DNA of 64,000 nt from Paludibacteraceae bacterium. GTDB taxonomy: Bacteria > Bacteroidota > Bacteroidia > Bacteroidales > Paludibacteraceae. Where the stretch lies: positions 1 through 64,000 of the forward strand of contig JAFYZR010000026.1 of NCBI GenBank assembly GCA_017557345.1, read 5' to 3'. Of the stretch, positions 57,062-64,000 are shown in pieces. Position 1 is the stretch's first letter; each line of letters opens with the position of its first letter. The notes beneath the pieces were generated by a model. It searched no databases and had not been told where the DNA came from. It saw only the letters and a program-made list of their open reading frames with translations. The translations under genes were made by a program, and so were the position numbers.

Positions 57062-58355
57062 ATCCCTCCTTCATTAATTGTATTCCCGCAGCGCCAATCT
57101 TTTCCAATCGTGCAAAAGGATAGCCGCTAATATGCTTTCGCCATCGGATTCGATTTAGATCTATTACCTCGATTTTGCTCCCATCGTCATTAAAGAGAAT
57201 GTTTCCTTGCGAGTAATCTCGATGCCATATACCATGTTGGTGTAATTTGGCTGTGAATTGGCCTACCTTGCGTAATATCTGCTCTCGATGAGGGAACGCA
57301 GGATTTTCAATTAGTTCTTTGAACGTGTGTGTGCACTCTGATAACTCACAAGCATACCAACTCTCTCGCAACACACCAAACATCCGCACTTCGCGATAGG
57401 CAATAGGTCGTGGTGTCAATCCCTCCATTCGTAAGGCATACTCATAACTGCGCCGAGCTTTACTTTGATATAGCATCCCATACCAGATGCCCCGTAAGAT
57501 GCTTGGTGTGCGGAATTGTTTCACAATCACTCCGTTTGTCAAGCGTAGCACATTCCGCCTCGCATCAATCACTTCGCCTTCCTGCCAACGATTAAAGTCT
57601 CCTACTTGCTTTACAGACCGGAAATAATTGAGAAATCGACTCCATGACCGATGGTAATGAAGCGGACCACCGAGATATTTCTCCATATACGCGGGGTGTA
57701 AGCGATTCATGGCATCAACAATGATGCGTTTCTGCGTTTTCGCTTTGGTGCGACGGGAATGCGGTAATACGCGATAATAAAGTCCTACTTCGTCTAAGCG
57801 AACATATTCGCCGCCTAATTCCATGATACTCAGCCAAAAAGACCAATCTTCACGATATATCTCTTCTTCGCAAAATCCACCGACTTGTTCCCAATCTGCT
57901 TTGCGGAAAAGCGAAGATATATGAATCATATTACGTTGCGCCAAACGTTCCGGGGTATAGTTCGGTAACCTCCATTCTCCTTGTTTCGCTCCAAAGTATT
58001 CTGCCCGACTGCCCACCACTCGCACATTTTCTTTCATCGCAGATACCGCATGTTCAATATACAATGGGTTTATTTTATCATCTGCGTCAACCGGCAAAAT
58101 ATATGTTCCCTTTGCAATTTGTATGGCTTTGTTTCTTGCCGCAGAAACTCCGGCATTTTGTTGATGAACAACCTGCACTTCCGGATGATTTTTTGCAAAT
58201 GTCCGAGCAATATTGAGACTGTCATCCGTGCTGCCGTCATCGACAACCACTACTTCGATAGGACGATAAGTAGATGTGATGATACTTTCTAATGCCTCAC
58301 CAATATAAGGCGCGGCATTATATAAAGGCACTATGACGGACACAAACGGTTTCAT
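57048..58355 (-). CDS. Fusion of GT2 glycosyltransferase and Kdo/LPS-type kinase
   Basis: A 435-aa two-domain protein. The N-terminal GT2 domain (about 1-225) has SVIVPLYNAAPYI, VVVVDDGSTDDS, the metal-binding region LPVDADDKINP and YREDWSFW. The C-terminal domain (about 250-432) looks like a WaaP/InaA-type LPS kinase: VIVKQF (nucleotide Lys), the catalytic loop WHRDYSQGNILF with HRD and Asn, and VIDLNR in place of DFG. Its likely task is to add a sugar and phosphorylate the LPS inner core (Kdo or heptose), both at the cytoplasmic membrane. In other Bacteroidales these activities are usually separate genes. It overlaps its upstream neighbour by 4 nt and the ligase by 14 nt. Confidence 0.82.
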   Translation of the reverse strand: MKPFVSVIVPLYNAAPYIGEALESIITSTYRPIEVVVVDDGSTDDSLNIARTFAKNHPEVQVVHQQNAGVSAARNKAIQIAKGTYILPVDADDKINPLYIEHAVSAMKENVRVVGSRAEYFGAKQGEWRLPNYTPERLAQRNMIHISSLFRKADWEQVGGFCEEEIYREDWSFWLSIMELGGEYVRLDEVGLYYRVLPHSRRTKAKTQKRIIVDAMNRLHPAYMEKYLGGPLHYHRSWSRFLNYFRSVKQVGDFNRWQEGEVIDARRNVLRLTNGVIVKQFRTPSILRGIWYGMLYQSKARRSYEYALRMEGLTPRPIAYREVRMFGVLRESWYACELSECTHTFKELIENPAFPHREQILRKVGQFTAKLHQHGIWHRDYSQGNILFNDDGSKIEVIDLNRIRWRKHISGYPFARLEKIGAAGIQLMKEGYEQI

Positions 58356-59053
58356 ATACGGTCACGATGTTGCGTCAACTTACGCCAATAATACAAAATA
58401 GGATTCGTATATTTGAGTTGTTTCCATGGACGACTGGAATGCGGTTTATGAATAACAGGATTGCCCACCTGCAGAATATTCTCAAATCCTAATTTCTGCG
58501 ACACATGACTAATATGCACATCAAACCAATTTTTGCTTTCGTCTAATTGATTAAAATCGTAAGCACGGAGCAATTCGTTTGTAAGCAAAGTACAGCAGAA
58601 AGAAAGTCGCTTTTTACAAATTCCATCCTCTTTAATATGCCGCGCATATTCATAGGGGAAGTTAATACGACCATTCTCGTCCGTTGTAACAGCGGCAATC
58701 ATACCAATCCTAGACTTTATTGCGGGAATCATTTTGCAAAACGTTGATTTATTGGTGATTACGTCGCTTTCTGCGATAAGTAAATTTTGCCCTTTCGCGA
58801 TGCTTTCACGTTGTGCATCAATCAAAATCCAGCGATAATTAGGAGAAGGATGATCGAAATATTTGCTAATATGCTTGACGGAGATATCTAATTCCTTGCT
58901 CAATTGATCCAATCTTGCTGCATTTTCGGGTGCCGAATAATCATCATAAACGGTCAATGTGTAACCGCTCGTTACAATCGCACGAATAGCTTGCTCTGCT
59001 GTTTGCAAAGAATCCTTGACAGGCATGATAATATGTATACTTTCACCCATCAC
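58352..59053 (-). CDS. Glycosyltransferase, GT2-like
   Basis: A 233-aa cytoplasmic glycosyltransferase with a GT-A-like start (IHIIMPVKDSLQTAEQAIRAI, TLTVYDDYSAPENA) and an acidic site in LLIAESDVI (about 93-101). It is short compared with typical GT2 enzymes (about 250-330 aa), has no membrane anchor, and diverges from canonical GT2 after the first domain. Sugar and acceptor are unknown; the position between wzi and the GT-kinase fusion suggests LPS or capsule synthesis. It overlaps both neighbours by 4 nt. Confidence 0.75.
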   Translation of the reverse strand: MMGESIHIIMPVKDSLQTAEQAIRAIVTSGYTLTVYDDYSAPENAARLDQLSKELDISVKHISKYFDHPSPNYRWILIDAQRESIAKGQNLLIAESDVITNKSTFCKMIPAIKSRIGMIAAVTTDENGRINFPYEYARHIKEDGICKKRLSFCCTLLTNELLRAYDFNQLDESKNWFDVHISHVSQKLGFENILQVGNPVIHKPHSSRPWKQLKYTNPILYYWRKLTQHRDRI

Positions 59054-60534
59054 CAGCCTTTTATAATTCCTCGTTTGCTAATCATTATCTGCGCGCCGAA
59101 TTGATTGCCAAATTGCGAACCGAAATCAGCCCCTAAACGAAGCCCGAAATCCAATCCCCATGCTTGGGGTACATGCTTTGTCACCTCTAATAACAGCGCA
59201 GTATTGGTGTTGAGTAAAGCTCTGCTGCGCGCATCATTCTCATAATTACGGGCATGGCTCACCTTTACGCGATATTGGAATCCATATATATCACCTCGAA
59301 CTCCGATATGATGCACGCGCACACGGCTATTGAGCGTGTAAATCGTACCATCTTCATTGTATAATGGTGAGGTGATGAATGGCGTTCCCATCGATCGGTA
59401 GAAATAATTCCATCCATTAACAATGACGCTATTACGATAATAGTGATCCTTTCCTGCATAACACAAACCATCCCGATCATGCCATGGACCTGACTGGTCT
59501 GTGGTATTGAGAAACTCATATGTCACTCCTTGAATGAACGGCCAACGAGTCTGTTTAAGACTGATACCCCATAAACCATCCGGAAGATTATGTCCGAAAC
59601 CCAGGAATGCAAAGTTATCTTCGAAGAAATTCTGCCAGTAGGCACTAACACTCCAGTCTTCTCCTTTGCCGGTCAGCATTAGTTGTTGACTTCCCACATG
59701 ATTTCCTTGCGCATTTAATTGGTCATTTCGCATTACACCACCTGAACGTGCAAACAGCACATTTACAAACGAATGCAAGTCGCTTCCTATGTCCCCGTAA
59801 ACAGGACTTATTCCTCCCCACTGCGCTGCATGGTGGAATTCATAACTGATATTGACGGGCAACGAGCCGCCTATACGCACACCTATATACTTATGATGCA
59901 GATAACTTCCGGTCATGTATACATTATCGGCCTGCCATGCATGCGTTAAGCCGCCTTTCACTTCCATATAACCAAATAAACCGGGGAATGGAATAAAGTT
60001 ATCAATTCCAAAAGTAACACGTGGCAGCGGTTGGCTATTACCCGAGAAGACCATACTTCCCATTGTAAGTGCTGTGTCTTGCGTTTCATAAATCATAGGC
60101 TTGATGCCGGCGGTAATATCAAAGACAAACAAGCGAACATGCGCATAAGCCAGATTGAAATAACCGGTACCAATTCGTTGCTGCATCGCAAATTTGCTAT
60201 CAGGAATACGCGATTGTAAGCGACCGGTCAGTTGTACAGCAAAATCATAGTCCCACCAGCGTTCCGGATGTGCGGCTTCTTTATAGATTCCTGCGGTTAG
60301 ATTTCCGCTAAAAGGACTGCTGCTGACATCTCCGTTTGTATTACTTTGCAGCCAGAATGGAGCATATTTCCCGCTGGATGCTAAGGCACTCACACCCACC
60401 ATCCATCTTAATGTATCTTCTCTTGCTGATACATCGTCGCGTAAGCCGGTCGGCCACCATGCCCAACTCAACTCTCGTGCATTACCCAGACTCGTGCAAA
60501 GCACACATAATATGATAAGAAGTTTATTCTTCAA
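59050..60534 (-). CDS. Capsule assembly protein, Wzi family
   Basis: A 494-aa outer-membrane protein with a signal peptide (about 1-19) and the sequence pattern of the Capsule_assemb_Wzi family: SSGKYAPFWLQSNTNG near the N-terminus, many amphipathic strands, HHKYIGVRIGGSLP, and a C-terminal strand ending GW. Wzi-type 18-strand barrels hold capsular or surface polysaccharide at the cell surface. It overlaps the preceding Kelch gene by 11 nt and the following glycosyltransferase by 4 nt, so it is translationally linked with sugar transfer genes. Confidence 0.85.
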   Translation of the reverse strand: MKNKLLIILCVLCTSLGNARELSWAWWPTGLRDDVSAREDTLRWMVGVSALASSGKYAPFWLQSNTNGDVSSSPFSGNLTAGIYKEAAHPERWWDYDFAVQLTGRLQSRIPDSKFAMQQRIGTGYFNLAYAHVRLFVFDITAGIKPMIYETQDTALTMGSMVFSGNSQPLPRVTFGIDNFIPFPGLFGYMEVKGGLTHAWQADNVYMTGSYLHHKYIGVRIGGSLPVNISYEFHHAAQWGGISPVYGDIGSDLHSFVNVLFARSGGVMRNDQLNAQGNHVGSQQLMLTGKGEDWSVSAYWQNFFEDNFAFLGFGHNLPDGLWGISLKQTRWPFIQGVTYEFLNTTDQSGPWHDRDGLCYAGKDHYYRNSVIVNGWNYFYRSMGTPFITSPLYNEDGTIYTLNSRVRVHHIGVRGDIYGFQYRVKVSHARNYENDARSRALLNTNTALLLEVTKHVPQAWGLDFGLRLGADFGSQFGNQFGAQIMISKRGIIKGW

Positions 60535-61495
60535 ACCAATATAACTTGCTTGTTATTTTCTCATCCAATCCTTCTCCTAAACCGACGAATACTCGCTTGC
60601 CGATCACGAAACAGCAATGGTTGTACATTCCTTCTGGTAATACAGCCACATACTGCCATTTATCCGTCATCGGGTCATATCGACGAATGTCTCGTAACAC
60701 ATCGCCTGTCGTATTCACACCGCCATAATGCAAGCCGCAGGTAACGTAAATATGATTCTCTGTGGCAGCTGAGGCGGCTAAAGTTCGCGTCTTGCCGGGT
60801 ATGGGAGTACGTTCTTCCCAATGTTTGCCATCTACCAATTCCGCCCACCAATCCAAACTATGCCGATAATATCCGGAACCCATAAAATGACGATGCTGGC
60901 ATGTGCAGCCTGTTCCGCCGAACGAACGGGTAGGGTAGTCAAACATGCCTGCCTGTACATCTATCGAGTCCCAACGGTTTTCGGCAATCGTATATCTAAA
61001 CATGTCGCGGCGGTAATTCCAGCAGAAACCGTACCCTACATATAACTCGCCATCGCCTGCAAATGACGTTACTTTATCTGTGTAACTATTCGGATAATCG
61101 GCCAGACGCGTCCATTGATTGGTTGCCGGTTCATATTCCCACCAATCGCGCATATAGCATGAATCGACACCGTATTTCCCCTTAAATCCCAAACCGATAT
61201 ACACTTTTTCATCCGTCACGCAGGCCGTTGCGTTCACGCGTGGCGAGAGAGGCGTTTGGCCCAATGAAGTCCATGTGTCCGTTTCTGCATCATAGCGCCA
61301 CAAATCATTAAGCGCTTGGCCAAGACTATCTCTTCCTGCAAAAATATAGGCATCTCCATTCGCCACAAAAGCCGTAGCGCACGCACGCGGAGAAGGGATG
61401 GGAGAGCACTCATGAAGTGTCACTTCCAACTCCGGTTGTTGGCTACAAGCGGCCAACAATAAGCCTGTTATTATGTACCAAAATCCTCTCTTCAC
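60524..61495 (-). CDS. Kelch-repeat lipoprotein
   Basis: A 323-aa protein with a lipoprotein signal (lipobox LLAACS, Cys17) and Kelch-type repeats forming a beta-propeller, for example YIFAGRDSLGQALNDLWRYD, TDTWTSLGQTPLSPR, DIRRYDPMTDKWQYV and a closing blade VFVGLGEGLDEK. It is expected on the periplasmic or outer face of a membrane and may be a scaffold or binding protein; no enzyme function is indicated. It lies 8 nt after lptB and overlaps wzi by 11 nt. Confidence 0.83.
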   Translation of the reverse strand: MKRGFWYIITGLLLAACSQQPELEVTLHECSPIPSPRACATAFVANGDAYIFAGRDSLGQALNDLWRYDAETDTWTSLGQTPLSPRVNATACVTDEKVYIGLGFKGKYGVDSCYMRDWWEYEPATNQWTRLADYPNSYTDKVTSFAGDGELYVGYGFCWNYRRDMFRYTIAENRWDSIDVQAGMFDYPTRSFGGTGCTCQHRHFMGSGYYRHSLDWWAELVDGKHWEERTPIPGKTRTLAASAATENHIYVTCGLHYGGVNTTGDVLRDIRRYDPMTDKWQYVAVLPEGMYNHCCFVIGKRVFVGLGEGLDEKITSKLYWFEE

Positions 61496-61503
61496 GTGTC
61501 CGT

Positions 61504-62247
61504 TTATTCCACTTTGCTCTTGCGTTTCAATTCAAAGTCGCGACCAAGGTAATTTTGCCGAACGATAGGATTTGCTGCCAATTCTTCCGGCGTGCCGTGG
61601 AATAGGATTTTTCCTTCGAAAAGCAGGTACGCCCGGTCGGTAATCATCAGCGTCTCATCTACGTTGTGATCGGTTATCAGAATACCGATATTTTTATCTT
61701 TCAGTCGCCATACTACATCCTGAATCTCTTGTACGGCAATAGGATCGACGCCGGCAAATGGCTCATCGAGCATCACAAATTTCGGTTCGATTGCCAAACA
61801 GCGCGCAATCTCGGTTCTGCGTCGTTCGCCTCCGCTCAGGCGGTCGCCTAAATTCTTGCGAACATGGGCCAAATTGAATTCTTTAATCAGTTGCTCGAGT
61901 TTTTGTTCCTGATATTCCTTGCTGAAATCTGTTAACTCCAGCACCGAGCGAATATTATCTTCTACGGTCATCTTGCGGAATACACTCGCCTCTTGCGGCA
62001 AGTAGCCGATGCCCATCTTCGCACGTTTATACATCGGGAAACCCGTTATATCCTGGTCATTCAAGAAAATACGTCCGTTATTAGCGGCTACGAGACCGGT
62101 TGTCATATAAAACGTCGTAGTCTTTCCGGCTCCGTTTGGGCCAAGCAAACCCACTATCTCACCTTGCTCCAGTTCGATAGAAACGTCATCGACTACGGTT
62201 CGTTTGCCGTATTTCTTTACCAAATGTTCTGTTCTCAGTTTATCCAT
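61504..62247 (-). CDS. lptB: LPS export ABC ATPase LptB
   Basis: A 247-aa ATPase of the LptB2FG complex, which extracts LPS from the inner membrane for transport to the surface. Walker A is [13 protein letters not shown] (about 36-48), the Q-loop region is [17 protein letters not shown], the signature is [15 protein letters not shown], typical of LptB, Walker B is [13 protein letters not shown] and the H-loop is ITDHNV. A GTG three codons upstream is in frame, but the ATG at 62247 has AGGTG at proper spacing. It sits in a row with LPS/O-antigen genes. Confidence 0.93.
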   Translation of the reverse strand: MDKLRTEHLVKKYGKRTVVDDVSIELEQGEIVGLLGPNGAGKTTTFYMTTGLVAANNGRIFLNDQDITGFPMYKRAKMGIGYLPQEASVFRKMTVEDNIRSVLELTDFSKEYQEQKLEQLIKEFNLAHVRKNLGDRLSGGERRRTEIARCLAIEPKFVMLDEPFAGVDPIAVQEIQDVVWRLKDKNIGILITDHNVDETLMITDRAYLLFEGKILFHGTPEELAANPIVRQNYLGRDFELKRKSKVE

Positions 62248-62256
62248 ATTATTCAC

Positions 62257-63018
62257 CTATTCAATTTCAACCATTACTGGACAATGGTCGCTATGAACCG
62301 CGTCTGTTAAAATCTTGGCGTCTTTTAGTCTTGGACGCAAGCTCTCGCTTACCCAATGATAATCGATGCGCCAGCCTACGTTGCGTGCTCTTGCGCCTGC
62401 GCGCCAACTCCACCAGCTATAGCGCTCTGCACTTTGGTCAAACACACGGAATGAATCTACCATGCCTGTTGCTTCCCAACGATCCATCCACTCACGCTCT
62501 TCTGGCAAGAATCCCGAAACACCGATTTGTCGCTCAGGATGATTGATATCGATGGGTTTATGGCAAATGTTATAGTCTCCGCAAATAACGATATTCGGGC
62601 GTTCTTTGCGCAATTCGCTCACCCAGACAAGGAAATCTTCCAGAAATTCCATCTTGAAATCTTGCCGAATATCGCCTGTCGTGCCGCTTGGTATATAAGC
62701 ATCTACGATGGTCAAATCGCCAAAATCAACCCGCAGAATACGTCCTTCACGGTCATATTTGGGATTTCCCATGCCTACTACCACTTTATCCGGTTCGCGT
62801 TTCGTAAAGATACAGACACCCGAATAGCCTTTCTTCTCCGCCGAATGGATATAACTGTGATAGCCTAATTCACTCATCGCCATCACATCTATCTGTTCCG
62901 GTTGAGCCTTGCTTTCTTGAATACAGAAAACATCGGGATTTTCCGTTTGCAGCCATTCTAACAGACCCTTGCTGATGGCGGAACGAATTCCGTTGAGATT
63001 ATAACTGATTATTTTCAT
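62257..63018 (-). CDS. xth: Exodeoxyribonuclease III
   Basis: A 253-aa Mg-dependent AP endonuclease and 3'-5' exonuclease for base excision repair. Active-site segments: [18 protein letters not shown] (metal Glu), VDAYIPSG, the [12 protein letters not shown] motif, [10 protein letters not shown] and SDHCPV (catalytic Asp-His). Full length. It starts in the stop codon of the M6-type peptidase gene (ATGA overlap) and ends 9 nt before lptB. Confidence 0.95.
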   Translation of the reverse strand: MKIISYNLNGIRSAISKGLLEWLQTENPDVFCIQESKAQPEQIDVMAMSELGYHSYIHSAEKKGYSGVCIFTKREPDKVVVGMGNPKYDREGRILRVDFGDLTIVDAYIPSGTTGDIRQDFKMEFLEDFLVWVSELRKERPNIVICGDYNICHKPIDINHPERQIGVSGFLPEEREWMDRWEATGMVDSFRVFDQSAERYSWWSWRAGARARNVGWRIDYHWVSESLRPRLKDAKILTDAVHSDHCPVMVEIE

Positions 63019-64000
63019 TTTTCTCTTCCTAAAATATCGTATGCTTTGTCGCCGCGAAGAATAATCACTTCGCCGTTTCGCAATATTTTCTGAACGCTGA
63101 CTTCTGAATCCTGCACATTCTCAATGGCAGTTTTATATGCCCCGCGATAACTGAATATAGTTACTCCGTAGGAGACATTATACTCGATTTCCGTTACGTC
63201 ATGATCATTAAAGTCTACCCATTGCTTGGCGCCATATGGGAAAGCGTCTGTGGATTTGGCATAATTGGTATAGTTAGCTTTGGCTTCAATAATATCCACA
63301 CCCATTTTGCTAGCGGAGTTATTTACTCTGTTGTTCATCCAGTCGCTGGCATCGTAGGAAACTTTTGTAATCAGTAATCCTCTGCCCGGGAGATGTTTGT
63401 CCCATCCTCTTTTACGGCGCGACTCAAGCATATAGAATACTGTGGGATTGGGATCATAACCAATTAAGTTATGCTGATCACCTTCGCAAAGTAGAATAGC
63501 ATCGCCTTCGCCATAATTGAGATCACTCAACCAAACGGCTTGTGGAGTGGTAAGTATGCGCGGAGTCAGCCAACCCATATAGAATCGCTCGTATGACGAA
63601 TAAGCGGGAGGAGTGTTGCCATCGTTGTTATAGGGACCGTAATCCAATATATCCCATTCCATCGGCGTATGCAGGCCTTTCGGGTTTGGATTCGTTTCAT
63701 ATAAGTCCGGCAAACCAAGCACATGACTAAACTCATGACAGAAAGTACCGATGCCGTTATATTGTTGGCTATAGTAACTAATCTCATTGGAGCAGGCGTA
63801 ATTACGAATGGTTTTTCCATCTACTTTGCAATTCTGACCCGTATAGCGCAAATCATAGTTGTGAGGCCAAATAGTCTCTTCCGGACCGCCATCCGCTTCG
63901 CCGTAACCCGCATAAATCACATAGACAAAATCCACTTTGCCGTCATTATCATTGTCATAAAGCGTAAAATCTGCGCCATCTGCGTCTGCCAATTCACACG
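63015..64000 (-). CDS. M6-type secreted metallopeptidase, partial
   Basis: The C-terminal 327 residues of a secreted metalloprotease of the M6 (immune inhibitor A-like) group; the frame stays open to the window edge and no start is present. The metal motif [11 protein letters not shown] is intact, preceded by the calcium-type segment [17 protein letters not shown] and followed by EWDILDYGP, the usual Met-turn region. The protein ends with the shared signature ([18 protein letters not shown]), nearly the same as the large GH13 enzyme, so export by the same route is inferred. It overlaps xth by 4 nt. Confidence 0.85.
   Translation of the reverse strand, partial: CELADADGADFTLYDNDNDGKVDFVYVIYAGYGEADGGPEETIWPHNYDLRYTGQNCKVDGKTIRNYACSNEISYYSQQYNGIGTFCHEFSHVLGLPDLYETNPNPKGLHTPMEWDILDYGPYNNDGNTPPAYSSYERFYMGWLTPRILTTPQAVWLSDLNYGEGDAILLCEGDQHNLIGYDPNPTVFYMLESRRKRGWDKHLPGRGLLITKVSYDASDWMNNRVNNSASKMGVDIIEAKANYTNYAKSTDAFPYGAKQWVDFNDHDVTEIEYNVSYGVTIFSYRGAYKTAIENVQDSEVSVQKILRNGEVIILRGDKAYDILGREK

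Overview
The window reads as a chromosomal segment of an uncultured Bacteroidales (phylum Bacteroidota). The evidence is as follows. At least nine promoters have the Bacteroidota form TTG - 20 bp - TAnnTTTG. The genes include a PorZ-like type IX secretion (T9SS) protein, a Wzi-type capsule protein, tandem deoxynucleoside kinases and BspA-like repeats. Many secreted proteins share a C-terminal signature. The order tRNA-Thr/Tyr/Gly/Thr - tuf - tRNA-Trp - secE - nusG - rplKAJL - rpoBC is conserved. No phage, IS element, rRNA or CRISPR array is seen.

Layout. 1-1105: tRNA-Phe (minus) and trmO, expressed from divergent promoters. 1143-9663: one promoter leads a tight operon of three secreted GH13 alpha-amylase-type enzymes, a secreted starch-binding-like protein, two paralogous deoxynucleoside kinases and an ORF6N-domain protein. 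9954-12339: a BspA-like LRR protein, a decayed C-terminal remnant, a composite repeat element and a Fic-family gene. 12464-13504: a XerC/D-type recombinase. 13613-27011: the tRNA/tuf/ribosomal protein/rpoBC supercluster, in which rpoC carries an in-frame TAA. 27358-36089: two giant paralogous secreted multidomain proteins. 36276-43911: gyrB, a LOG-family gene, a helical-repeat protein with a degenerate GH16-like domain, kdsA, a TGS-domain nucleoside kinase, a SPOR protein and folE. 43939-49054 (minus): a tandemly duplicated PorZ-like protein, rdgB and a DUF2147 protein. 49288-55848: nrnA, a GldA-like ABC ATPase, ruvB, grpE-dnaJ and two envelope proteins. 55811-64000 (minus): a close-packed operon running from a partial M6-type peptidase through xth, lptB, a Kelch lipoprotein, wzi, a glycosyltransferase and a glycosyltransferase-kinase fusion to an O-antigen ligase.

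How the parts fit (inference). Seven secreted proteins (three amylases, the starch-binding-like protein, both giant paralogs and the M6 peptidase) end in the same roughly 25-30 residue motif. The window also encodes a PorZ-like protein, the LPS exporter ATPase LptB, an O-antigen ligase and core-LPS glycosyltransferases. This suggests T9SS cargo export with attachment to A-LPS, and a short C-terminal signature different from the classical T9SS tail, which the PorZ-like protein itself carries.

Main points for a second look: the TAA inside rpoC; the double PorZ; the shared C-terminal signature and its decayed copy; a family of intergenic elements built from 11-bp tandem repeats next to perfect 11+3+11 bp palindromes; a Fic protein lacking its catalytic histidine; a GT2-kinase fusion; and a sigma54-like site upstream of grpE-dnaJ. 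All identifications come from reading the sequence by eye; no database search was run.
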